The notes: a model not told the origin generated them from the letters alone. Shown: positions 1 through 5,351, counted from the stretch's first letter. The stretch is 5,723 nt of DNA from Ruminiclostridium sp. (GCA_017560855.1 JAFZEB010000124.1:1-5723), one strand, 5' to 3'. Made by a program: numbers and translations.

Positions 1-1377
1 AATGGCGTCGTTTGGGGTCCCCCCATGCTGATCCTGCTGGTCGGCACCGGCATCCTGCTGACCTGCCGTACCGCAGGCGTTCAGGTTCGCAAGTTCGGCT
101 ACGCACTGAAGAACACCATCGGTAAGATCTTCCAGAAGACCGAGGCTGCTGAGGGTGAGGTCACTCCCTTCCAGGCAGTTACCACCGCTCTGGCTGCTAC
201 CGTCGGTACCGGTAACATCGCTGGTATCACCGCAGCAGTTACCCTGGGTGGTCCTGGCTCCATCTTCTGGCTGTGGGTCACCGCTCTGATCGGTATGTGC
301 ACCAAGTACTCCGAGGTTCTGCTGGCAGTCAAGTACCGCGAGAAGAACGAGGTTGGTGACTGGGTCGGCGGCCCCATGTACTACATCAAGAACGGTCTGG
401 GCAAGAAGTGGTCCTGGCTGGGCGCTATCTTCTGCGTCTTCGGCGCACTGGCAGCCTTCGGCATCGGCAACGCTGTTCAGGTTGGTAACATCACCTCCTC
501 CATCAACACCGTGGTCCTGGCTTTCAACCCCGAGTTCGCTGGTCAGTCCACCCTGAACCTGATCCTGGGTATCGTTCTGGCAGTTCTGGCTGCTATCGTC
601 CTGCTGGGCGGCATCAAGCGTCTGGGTTCCGTTACCGAGAAGCTGATCCCCATCATGGCTATCATCTACATCGTGGCCTGCCTGGTCGTTTGCTTCGCAA
701 ACATCGGTTACTGGCCTGCAATCTTCGCTGACATCTTCAAGGGCGCCTTCACTCCCTCCGGCGTGACCGGCGGTATCGTTGGCTCCATGGTCCTGTGCAT
801 CACCTGGGGTGTTAAGCGCGGCGTCTTCTCCAACGAGGCAGGTCTGGGTTCCGCTCCCATGGCTCACGCAGCTTCCTCCGAGAAGGACCCCGTCCGTCAG
901 GGTCTGTACGGCATCTTCGAAGTCTTCATGGACACCATCGTCATCTGCACCCTGTCCGGCCTGACCGTCCTGTGCGGCGTCTACTCCGGCAAGATGACCA
1001 TGGAATACGGTGTCCAGGGCACCACTGCTCTGAATGCTGAAGCTCTGGGTACTGTGTTCAGCTCCAAGGGCGGCGCTATCATCATCGCACTGTGTCTGGC
1101 ACTGTTCGCATTCTCCACCGTTCTGTCCTGGGGTATGTACGGCACTCGCTGCTGCGAGTTCCTGTTCGGCACCAAGTCCATCAAGGTCTATCAGATCATC
1201 TTCGTTCTGGTCGTCGTTGTTGGTGCTACCATGGACCTGTCCCTGGCATGGGATATCGCTGATACCCTGAACGGCCTGATGGCAATCCCCAACCTGATCG
1301 CTCTGGTCGGCCTGTCTGGTATCGTTGTTAAGGAAACCAAGGATTACTTCGAGAACCGTATCAAGAACTACGAATAA
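1..1377 (+). CDS. Sodium:alanine/glycine symporter, AGCS family (5' end outside window)
   Basis: This is an integral inner-membrane carrier that imports alanine or glycine together with sodium. The frame is open from base 1 (N-G-V-V-W-G-P-P before the first ATG at 25), and the W-G-P-P-L/M-I-L-L-x-G-T-G stretch is a normal internal N-terminal AGCS motif. The true start is therefore upstream, and 25 is only the first ATG in view; 458 residues are visible. Family hallmarks are the GTGNIAGI loop, the signature GGPGSIFWLWVTALIG (Leu where the usual pattern has FWMW), the GGPMYYI segment, and RGVFSNEAGLGSAPMAHAA. Many hydrophobic helices are evident to the C-terminus, which ends in a short charged tail. 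Codon use is extremely biased: all eight Arg codons are CGT or CGC, Leu is essentially always CTG, and Lys appears to be always AAG. This is unlike the genes to its right and suggests high expression. A strong terminator follows 36 bases after the stop. Exact substrate (Ala, Gly or another small amino acid) cannot be told from sequence. Confidence 0.95.
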   Translation, partial: NGVVWGPPMLILLVGTGILLTCRTAGVQVRKFGYALKNTIGKIFQKTEAAEGEVTPFQAVTTALAATVGTGNIAGITAAVTLGGPGSIFWLWVTALIGMCTKYSEVLLAVKYREKNEVGDWVGGPMYYIKNGLGKKWSWLGAIFCVFGALAAFGIGNAVQVGNITSSINTVVLAFNPEFAGQSTLNLILGIVLAVLAAIVLLGGIKRLGSVTEKLIPIMAIIYIVACLVVCFANIGYWPAIFADIFKGAFTPSGVTGGIVGSMVLCITWGVKRGVFSNEAGLGSAPMAHAASSEKDPVRQGLYGIFEVFMDTIVICTLSGLTVLCGVYSGKMTMEYGVQGTTALNAEALGTVFSSKGGAIIIALCLALFAFSTVLSWGMYGTRCCEFLFGTKSIKVYQIIFVLVVVVGATMDLSLAWDIADTLNGLMAIPNLIALVGLSGIVVKETKDYFENRIKNYE

Positions 1378-1412
1378 TCGTATTCCCGATTATACATAAA
1401 GTCTTGAATCAT

Positions 1413-1445
1413 AAAAGCCGCTGCCTTTGGGCAGCGGCTTTTTTT
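1413..1445 (+). terminator. Intrinsic terminator of the symporter gene, probably bidirectional
   Basis: A perfect 9-bp stem, GCCGCTGCC (1417-1425) with GGCAGCGGC (1430-1438), closes a TTTG loop and is followed by seven T (1439-1445). Four A before the stem (1413-1416) can pair with the first T, giving up to 13 bp. Read on the minus strand the same stem is followed by TTTT, so it could also stop transcription arriving from the convergent ybaK gene. Confidence 0.93.
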
Positions 1446-1449
1446 ACTG

Positions 1450-1484
1450 ACCTGAGGGAGCCGCTTTGCTGGGCTCCCTCAGGT
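1450..1484. repeat. 13-bp perfect inverted repeat (hairpin)
   Basis: ACCTGAGGGAGCC (1450-1462) is the exact reverse complement of GGCTCCCTCAGGT (1472-1484), with a 9-base loop. It lies four bases beyond the T-run of the symporter terminator. There is no T-run on either strand after the stem, so it is not a standard intrinsic terminator. It may be a back-up RNA 3'-end structure or a dispersed palindrome; function unknown. Confidence 0.8.
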
Positions 1485-1489
1485 AGATT

Positions 1490-1525
1490 TTAGGCGTGCT
1501 TGCAAATGGTTTGCAGCACGCCTAA
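1490..1525. repeat. 16-bp inverted repeat with one bulge (hairpin)
   Basis: TTAGGCGTGC (1490-1499) pairs perfectly with GCACGCCTAA (1516-1525). After one unpaired T (1500), TGCAAA (1501-1506) pairs with TTTGCA (1510-1515) around a TGG loop, giving 16 bp in total. It sits five bases after the previous hairpin and five before the CTTCAT array. Neither strand has a T-run after it, so a terminator role is unsupported; function unknown. Confidence 0.8.
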
Positions 1526-1530
1526 TTATG

Positions 1531-1600
1531 CTTCATTCGGCCTCAAGCCGAGCTTCATGCGCCGAAGGCGCACTTCATTGGGCTGTAGGCCCACCTTCAT
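1531..1600. repeat. CTTCAT-spaced hairpin array (four CTTCAT units, three hairpins)
   Basis: CTTCAT occurs at 1531, 1553, 1573 and 1595, a spacing of 22, 20 and 22 bases. Each gap holds a small palindrome with a different stem: TCGGC/GCCGA (1537-1541/1547-1551), TGCGCC/GGCGCA (1558-1563/1567-1572) and TGGGC/GCCCA (1579-1583/1589-1593). So the linker is conserved while stem sequences differ yet stay complementary. On the minus strand the linker reads ATGAAG. The array ends three bases before the ybaK stop codon, so it would lie in the ybaK mRNA 3' end. From memory it resembles CTTCAT-type dispersed palindromes in gut clostridial genomes; I cannot confirm that here. Confidence 0.75.
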
Positions 1601-1603
1601 GTC

Positions 1604-2080
1604 TTATTCCTGCCAGCCCTTGCAAAAGTCCCCCCAGGCTACAAAGTGCTGGGCGTACTGCTCCAGTTGGTCGCAGGTCAGCTGGATGGCGCTGTTGCTG
1701 CTGCCAGCGGCCGGGAAGACGGTCTCAAACCGGCGCATGGACTCGTCCAGATAGACCTCCACGCCCTCTTTGATGGCGAAGGGGCAGACACCGCCGATGG
1801 CGTGGCCCACCAGCTCGGTGACCTCTTCGGGGGTGAGCATCTTGGCCTTGGTGTGGAAGTGGGCCTTGAACTTGGCGTTGTCCACCTTGGCGTCCCCGGC
1901 GGCGATGATGAGGATGGCTTTGCCGTCTACCTTGAAGGACAGGGACTTGGCGATCCGGGCGGGGATGACACCGACGGCCTGAGCGGCCAGCTCCACGGTG
2001 GCGCTGGAGGTCTCGAATTCCAGGACCTGGTCGGCCATACCAAACTGGGCGAAATACTCTCGAACTGCTGCAATGGACAT
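1604..2080 (-). CDS. ybaK: YbaK/EbsC-type aminoacyl-tRNA deacylase
   Basis: A 158-residue, single-domain cytoplasmic protein of the YbaK/ProRS editing-domain family, whose members hydrolyse mischarged aminoacyl-tRNAs; E. coli YbaK removes Cys from tRNA-Pro. Visible family features are an N-terminal helix, the T-S-S-A-T-V-E-L-A-A segment (24-33), the conserved lysine in AKSLSFKVDG (K45, matching the essential lysine of E. coli YbaK), and the glycine-rich GGVCPF loop (96-101). Further features are the VYLDESM strand and the GSSNSAIQL motif (126-134). Length is typical of the family. The ATG at 2080 is preceded by GAAGG with an 8-base spacer. It begins 20 bases after the stop of the upstream membrane protein gene, so the two are probably co-transcribed. 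The exact mischarged substrate (Cys-tRNA-Pro, Ala-tRNA-Pro or other) cannot be assigned by eye. Confidence 0.9.
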   Translation of the reverse strand: MSIAAVREYFAQFGMADQVLEFETSSATVELAAQAVGVIPARIAKSLSFKVDGKAILIIAAGDAKVDNAKFKAHFHTKAKMLTPEEVTELVGHAIGGVCPFAIKEGVEVYLDESMRRFETVFPAAGSSNSAIQLTCDQLEQYAQHFVAWGDFCKGWQE

Positions 2081-2100
2081 GGGAAGTACCTTCTTTCTCT

Positions 2101-3015
2101 TTACTTATAGATGTCATTCCAGAGGATGTTCCCCTGGCTGTCGTAAATGGTGACGTAGCTGTCCACTAGGGGGGCGGCCTGGGAGCCGTCGCTCTGATGC
2201 TCGCTGAGGAACAGGTGGTAGGTGAAGCCCCAGTCATCGGTGACCTCCACCAGGAAGGTCAGAGTGGAGCCCTCGGGCAGGTCAAACTTGGCCTCCACCG
2301 TTTCCATGCACTCGTAGTGACCGGCAGATCGCTCCATTTGGTCCAGATCAAAGTCGATGCGGTCAATTTCCTTGCCGTCCCGCAGGGCGATTAGAGCTAC
2401 GGTTTCGGGTTCGTTATAGTCGTTTCCCCGACCATAGAGGAGGTTGTCCACCATGATGTCTGCCTCGTAGTGGAGTTTGCCGTCCTTGATGGAAGCAGAG
2501 GCACTCATCTCATGGGCAAAGGGGATGGACAACAGCTGATGGAAGGGGGCCTCTGCGATGTTCAGGGCTTCGCTTCGCTCCTGGCCGTTCTCCCGGAAGG
2601 TCACTCGCTGGAGGTTGGCTTCCTCGAAGAGGGGCCAGTCCAGGGTGAGGGTGTAGCTGCCGTTGTCCTGAGGGGTCATGGGGTAGGGGGTGTCGTTGAC
2701 CACCAGCACAGCGGTAGTCACCCCGGGGCTGTGCTCCTTGGGGGTGGAGGTGAAAGTGAGGGGAGCCGTCATGGACTCCTGGTTCAACGCCTCCCAATTC
2801 CAGTCATAGGAAGACAGGATGCTGGCTTCGGCCTCCAGGGTCTCCTGGACCTGACTGCGGAAGGCGTCCATCTGGGAGCGGAACTGGACATCCTGATTGT
2901 CCAGCTGGTTTTGGAGTTGATTGACCTGGTTTTTCAGGTCGTGGGTCTGCATCAGGCAGACGATGGCCAGCACGCAGGCAATGGCGGAAAGGATGGTGGG
3001 AAAGCGTTTTTTCAT
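2101..3015 (-). CDS. Membrane-anchored coiled-coil protein of unknown function
   Basis: I do not recognise this 304-residue protein. It has a basic start (MKKR), one hydrophobic segment at about 7-22 that fits an uncleaved signal anchor, and a Gln/Asn-rich coiled coil at about 26-65 with hydrophobic residues at seven-residue spacing (V31, L38, F45, F52). The rest (about 80-304) looks beta-rich: strands such as TTAVLVVNDTPY and SYTLTLDWPLF suggest an Ig-like domain, followed by a second beta-rich region rich in Asp and Glu. Two cysteines lie in the hydrophobic segment (C14, C20), but neither forms a convincing lipobox (A-I-V-C at the second). Inferred topology is a short inside tail with the remainder outside the membrane. 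The ATG at 3015 has AAAGGAGGG five to six bases upstream and a promoter about 40 bases upstream (3055-3083). It probably forms an operon with ybaK. Confidence 0.88.
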   Translation of the reverse strand: MKKRFPTILSAIACVLAIVCLMQTHDLKNQVNQLQNQLDNQDVQFRSQMDAFRSQVQETLEAEASILSSYDWNWEALNQESMTAPLTFTSTPKEHSPGVTTAVLVVNDTPYPMTPQDNGSYTLTLDWPLFEEANLQRVTFRENGQERSEALNIAEAPFHQLLSIPFAHEMSASASIKDGKLHYEADIMVDNLLYGRGNDYNEPETVALIALRDGKEIDRIDFDLDQMERSAGHYECMETVEAKFDLPEGSTLTFLVEVTDDWGFTYHLFLSEHQSDGSQAAPLVDSYVTIYDSQGNILWNDIYK

Positions 3016-3054
3016 AGGTCCCTCCTTTGGGGCACAGGTGGCCGGTACAAGTCC

Positions 3055-3083
3055 ATTTTACTATATACCGGGTGGGTTGGCAA
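3055..3083 (-). promoter_or_regulatory. SigA-type promoter for the membrane protein-ybaK unit
   Basis: On the minus strand, TTGCCA (-35, plus positions 3078-3083) and TAAAAT (-10, 3055-3060) are separated by exactly 17 bases. The inferred transcription start is near 3048, leaving a leader of roughly 33 bases before the ATG at 3015. The -35 shares five bases with that of the gluQ promoter on the other strand. Confidence 0.7.
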
Positions 3084-3106
3084 GGGCTGTGTGCCTGTGG
3101 TACAAT
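3077..3106 (+). promoter_or_regulatory. SigA-type extended -10 promoter for gluQ
   Basis: TTGGCA (-35, 3077-3082) and TACAAT (-10, 3101-3106) are separated by 18 bases, and a TG dinucleotide one base before the -10 (3098-3099) gives an extended -10. The inferred start near 3113 leaves a leader of about 22 bases, enough for the ribosome binding site and little else. Confidence 0.72.
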
Positions 3107-3121
3107 GAGGAAACAATGAAA

Positions 3122-3127
3122 AGGAGG
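3122..3127 (+). promoter_or_regulatory. Ribosome binding site fixing the gluQ start
   Basis: AGGAGG lies seven bases before the ATG at 3135. An in-frame GTG at 3129 directly abuts this site, leaving essentially no spacer, so ATG 3135 (MTKPIRGRF) is the likely start rather than the longer GTG version. Confidence 0.85.
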
Positions 3128-3134
3128 GGTGACC

Positions 3135-4076
3135 ATGACAAAACCCATCCGGGGGCGGTTTGCCCCCAGCCCCAGCGGCCGTATGCACCTGGGGAACCTC
3201 TTTGCCGCTCTGCTGGCCTGGCTGGATGTCCGGAGCCTGGGGGGCGAAATGCTTCTGCGCATGGAGGACCTGGACCCCGACCGGTGCAAGCCGGAATACA
3301 CCCTCCAGCTGGCCGACGACCTCCGCTGGCTGGGTCTGGACTGGGACCTGGGCTGGCAGGAGGGCCTGGACCAATACACCCAGAGCCACCGCACCGAGTT
3401 TTACGCCGAGACCTTCCGCAAGCTGGAGGCCGAGGGCCTGGTCTACCCCTGCTATTGCAGCCGAAAGGAGCTGCTGGCAGCCTCGGCTCCCCACGCCTCT
3501 GACGGCTTCCGGGTCTACTCCGGCCGCTGCCGGACCCTGACCACGGCAGAAAAAAACGCCCTGGAACAGGGCGGACGCAGACCGGCCTGGCGGATCGCAG
3601 TGCCGGGAGAAAAGATAGAATTTGTGGATGGAAACTTTGGTCCCCAGTCCGAGATTTTGGACCGGGATTGCGGCGACTTCATCCTCCGTCGGTCTGATGG
3701 GGTGTACGCCTATCAGTTGGCGGTCACCGCCGACGACGGGGCCATGGGGGTCAACCGGGTGGTCCGGGGCTGGGACCTTCTGTCCTCCACCCCTCGGCAG
3801 ATCTGGCTCATGGAAAAGATGGGGTACGAGGTCCCCACCTATTGCCACACCCCTCTCCTGTGCAGCCCCGACGGGCGGCGACTCTCCAAACGGGACCGGG
3901 ATCTGGATATAGGAGTCCTCCGCCAGCGGTACACCCCGGAGGAGCTGACCGGCCTGCTGGCCTGCACCGCCGGGATCATCGACCGGCCTGAGCCTGTGAA
4001 GGCCTACGACCTGGTGAAGGAATTCTCCTGGGCCAAGGTGGGCACCCAGGACCGGGAACCCATCATTCAGCTATAA
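3135..4076 (+). CDS. gluQ: Glutamyl-Q tRNA(Asp) synthetase
   Basis: A 313-residue cytoplasmic enzyme, a paralogue of the GluRS catalytic core that lacks the anticodon-binding half. It activates glutamate without tRNA and transfers it to the queuosine at position 34 of tRNA-Asp. The N-terminal GRFAPSPSG motif (7-15) and the HIGH-box equivalent HLGN (18-21) are followed by RMEDLDPDR. A zinc site is visible as C106-x-C108 and Y128-x3-C132. The core strands DFILRRSDGVYAYQLAV and GVNRVVRGWDLL match the E. coli enzyme as I recall it, and RLSKRD (249-254) is the KMSKS equivalent. Length is about that of E. coli GluQ (~300) and far short of full GluRS (~480). It is divergent from the membrane protein-ybaK unit and convergent with the spoIIA operon. 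Its activity requires queuosine-modified tRNA; no queuosine pathway gene is in the window. Confidence 0.93.
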   Translation: MTKPIRGRFAPSPSGRMHLGNLFAALLAWLDVRSLGGEMLLRMEDLDPDRCKPEYTLQLADDLRWLGLDWDLGWQEGLDQYTQSHRTEFYAETFRKLEAEGLVYPCYCSRKELLAASAPHASDGFRVYSGRCRTLTTAEKNALEQGGRRPAWRIAVPGEKIEFVDGNFGPQSEILDRDCGDFILRRSDGVYAYQLAVTADDGAMGVNRVVRGWDLLSSTPRQIWLMEKMGYEVPTYCHTPLLCSPDGRRLSKRDRDLDIGVLRQRYTPEELTGLLACTAGIIDRPEPVKAYDLVKEFSWAKVGTQDREPIIQL

Positions 4077-4091
4077 CGTATCTTACCTTTT

Positions 4092-4168
4092 GTAGGGGCG
4101 ATTCACGAATCGCCCGTCACGTGGCGATGACTGCTGCGTTGGGCGGGCGCTTCATGAAGCGCCCCTAC
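4092..4168. repeat. 77-bp MITE-like palindromic repeat with 9-bp terminal inverted repeats
   Basis: The ends are exact inverted repeats, GTAGGGGCG (4092-4100) and CGCCCCTAC (4160-4168). Inside each end lies a palindrome of the same design: GGGCGATTC/GAATCGCCC (4096-4104/4107-4115) and GGGCGCTTC/GAAGCGCCC (4145-4153/4156-4164). The 29-base centre is unremarkable. No obvious target-site duplication flanks it and there is no ORF in it. GTAGGGGCG-type palindromes are, from memory, widespread dispersed repeats in many bacterial phyla. It fills the gap between the convergent gluQ and sigF genes. The right palindrome followed by TTTTT (4172-4176) could act as a weak terminator for gluQ, though seven bases separate stem and T-run. 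Confidence 0.82.
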
Positions 4169-4188
4169 GAATTTTTGGGCAGTCAGTG

Positions 4189-4902
4189 TCAAACGTCTAA
4201 TTCCTGGCGAAGGGCTTGCAACGTCTTCTTTTCCAGACGGGACACCTGGACCTGGCTGATGCCCAGGATTTTGGCTGTTCGGTCCTGGGTGAGTCCCTTG
4301 TAGTATCGCAGGAGGATGAGTTTCCGCTCCCGCTCCGGCAGGCGATCAATGGCCATCCGCAGGGCCACCCGTTCCACCAGACCCTCCTCGGGGGAATCTG
4401 TCCCCAGGAGTCCTTCCAGGGACAGATCGGATTCCCCGGTCTGGGCCTGGAGGGAGGTCACTGAGGCGGTGGCCAGATCAGCGGCGGCGATGTCCTCCGG
4501 GGTGAGTCCCGTGGCCTGAGCCAGTTCCGATAAAGCTGGCTCCCGGCCCAGCTCGTCCAGAAGTCGGGTTCGTGCCCGGTAGATGGCCAGGGCCTGTTCC
4601 TTCATGCCCCGGCCCACCTTCACCATGCCGTCGTCCCGGAGGAACCGCCGAATTTCTCCAGCGATCTTGGGCACGGCGTAGGTGGAAAACTGGGTGCCGA
4701 AGTCCGGGTCAAACCCCTGGACGGCCTTGAGAAATCCCAGACAACCCAGTTGGTACAGGTCCTCGTTCTCCACACCCCGGTGGGTGTATCGCCTGACCAC
4801 GCTCCAGATGAGTCCGGTGTTCTCCTCCACCAGCTGTTGGCAGGCGGCCTGGTCCCCGGTTTGGGCGGCCCGGATGAGGGCGGTCCGGTGGTCCGGGGTC
4901 AC
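4189..4902 (-). CDS. sigF: Forespore-specific RNA polymerase sigma factor SigF (SpoIIAC)
   Basis: A 237-residue sigma-70 family factor that directs early forespore transcription during sporulation. Region 2 covers about 22-92, with NEDLYQLGCLGFLKAVQGFD and FSTYAVPKIAGEIRRFLRDDG; region 3 is about 105-165; region 4 carries the helix-turn-helix at about 204-223 (ending GISQVQVSRLEKK). These blocks match B. subtilis SigF closely as I recall it. SigG is similar, but the place directly after spoIIAA and spoIIAB identifies SigF. The start is GTG (4902-4900), overlapping the spoIIAB stop as GTGA, with AGGAGG six bases upstream inside spoIIAB. It is about 18 residues shorter than the 255-residue B. 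subtilis protein, mostly at the N-terminus. No clear intrinsic terminator follows; the MITE-like repeat begins 20 bases downstream. Confidence 0.95.
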   Translation of the reverse strand: MTPDHRTALIRAAQTGDQAACQQLVEENTGLIWSVVRRYTHRGVENEDLYQLGCLGFLKAVQGFDPDFGTQFSTYAVPKIAGEIRRFLRDDGMVKVGRGMKEQALAIYRARTRLLDELGREPALSELAQATGLTPEDIAAADLATASVTSLQAQTGESDLSLEGLLGTDSPEEGLVERVALRMAIDRLPERERKLILLRYYKGLTQDRTAKILGISQVQVSRLEKKTLQALRQELDV

Positions 4903-5351
4903 ACCTTTCCTCCTGCCCGGAGGGCGAACCGCTTGCGCAGGGTGACGGTGGTCCCCTTGCCGGGAACCGACTTGACCTTCACGGAATCCATAAAGCTCTC
5001 CATGATGGTGAAGCCCATCCCCGACCGCTCCTCGTTGCCGGTGGTGAAGAGGGGGGTCCGGGCCTGGTCGATGTCCGGGATGCCGATGCCCCAGTCCCGG
5101 ATGATGAGCTCCAGTTCATTGCCCGGGTAGATGCGGAGTTTTAACTCCACTTTTCCCAGGGTGTCCGGGTAGGCGTGGACGATGGCGTTGGTGACCGCCT
5201 CGCTGACAGCGGTTTTCACGTCTCCCAGCTCATCCAGGGTGGGATCCAGCTGGGCGGCAAAGGCGGCGGCCGCCGACCGGGCGAAGGACTCGTTGGCCGA
5301 CCGGGAGGGGAAGACCAGGCTGACCTGGTTGGTGTATTTGATGGTGCGCAT
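4899..5351 (-). CDS. spoIIAB: Anti-sigma F factor and serine kinase SpoIIAB
   Basis: A 150-residue GHKL-fold protein (B. subtilis version about 146) that holds SigF inactive in the predivisional and mother cell and phosphorylates SpoIIAA. The ATP-binding boxes are visible: the N box SEAVTNAIVHAY (50-61) with E51 and N55 matching B. subtilis E46 and N50, DWGIGIPD (86-93), the lid with PLFTTGNEERSG (100-111), and GMGFTIM (111-117). R25 in ESFARS corresponds to B. subtilis R20, which contacts both SpoIIAA and SigF. The ATG at 5351 has AAAGGAGG eight bases upstream (5360-5367), which overlaps the first base of the spoIIAA stop codon. The 3' end contains the ribosome binding site of sigF and its stop overlaps the sigF start, which favours coupled translation. 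Confidence 0.96.
   Translation of the reverse strand: MRTIKYTNQVSLVFPSRSANESFARSAAAAFAAQLDPTLDELGDVKTAVSEAVTNAIVHAYPDTLGKVELKLRIYPGNELELIIRDWGIGIPDIDQARTPLFTTGNEERSGMGFTIMESFMDSVKVKSVPGKGTTVTLRKRFALRAGGKV
4909..4914 (-). promoter_or_regulatory. Ribosome binding site supporting the GTG start of sigF
   Basis: Read on the minus strand this is AGGAGG, six bases before the GTG at 4902. It lies within the last codons of spoIIAB. It is the main reason to accept a GTG start that overlaps the upstream stop codon. Confidence 0.85.

Noticed and set aside
1531..1600. CRISPR-like regular spacing of CTTCAT
   Set aside because: The repeat is only six bases and the spacers are self-complementary hairpins, not unrelated unique sequences; no cas gene is present.
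1500..1773. Small plus-strand open frames in the intergenic region and ybaK 3' end
   Set aside because: They run through hairpin repeats and antisense to ybaK, lack plausible ribosome binding sites, and encode Ser/Pro/Arg-rich shadow translations.
2101..3015. Lipoprotein signal at C14 or C20 of the membrane protein
   Set aside because: The residues before each cysteine do not form a good lipobox and the hydrophobic run continues past C14, so an uncleaved anchor fits better.
2470..3108. Long plus-strand open frame (212 codons)
   Set aside because: It is antisense to the membrane protein gene, which has a clear ribosome binding site, promoter and sensible protein features; the plus-strand translation shows no recognisable motif.
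3129..3134. GTG start for gluQ two codons upstream
   Set aside because: It abuts the AGGAGG site with almost no spacer, whereas the ATG at 3135 has a normal seven-base spacer.
3012..3848. Minus-strand open frame of 278 codons
   Set aside because: It lies opposite gluQ, whose synthetase motifs are unmistakable; the antisense product is a low-complexity shadow of GC-rich coding sequence.
3135..4076. gluQ as a truncated glutamyl-tRNA synthetase (gltX) pseudogene
   Set aside because: Length, the zinc-binding C-x-C/Y-x3-C pattern, HLGN and RLSKR motifs and similarity to the recalled E. coli GluQ fit an intact GluQ rather than a broken GluRS.
4189..4902. Sigma factor as SigG rather than SigF
   Set aside because: The two are similar, but the gene directly follows spoIIAA and spoIIAB in a tight operon, which is the SigF position.
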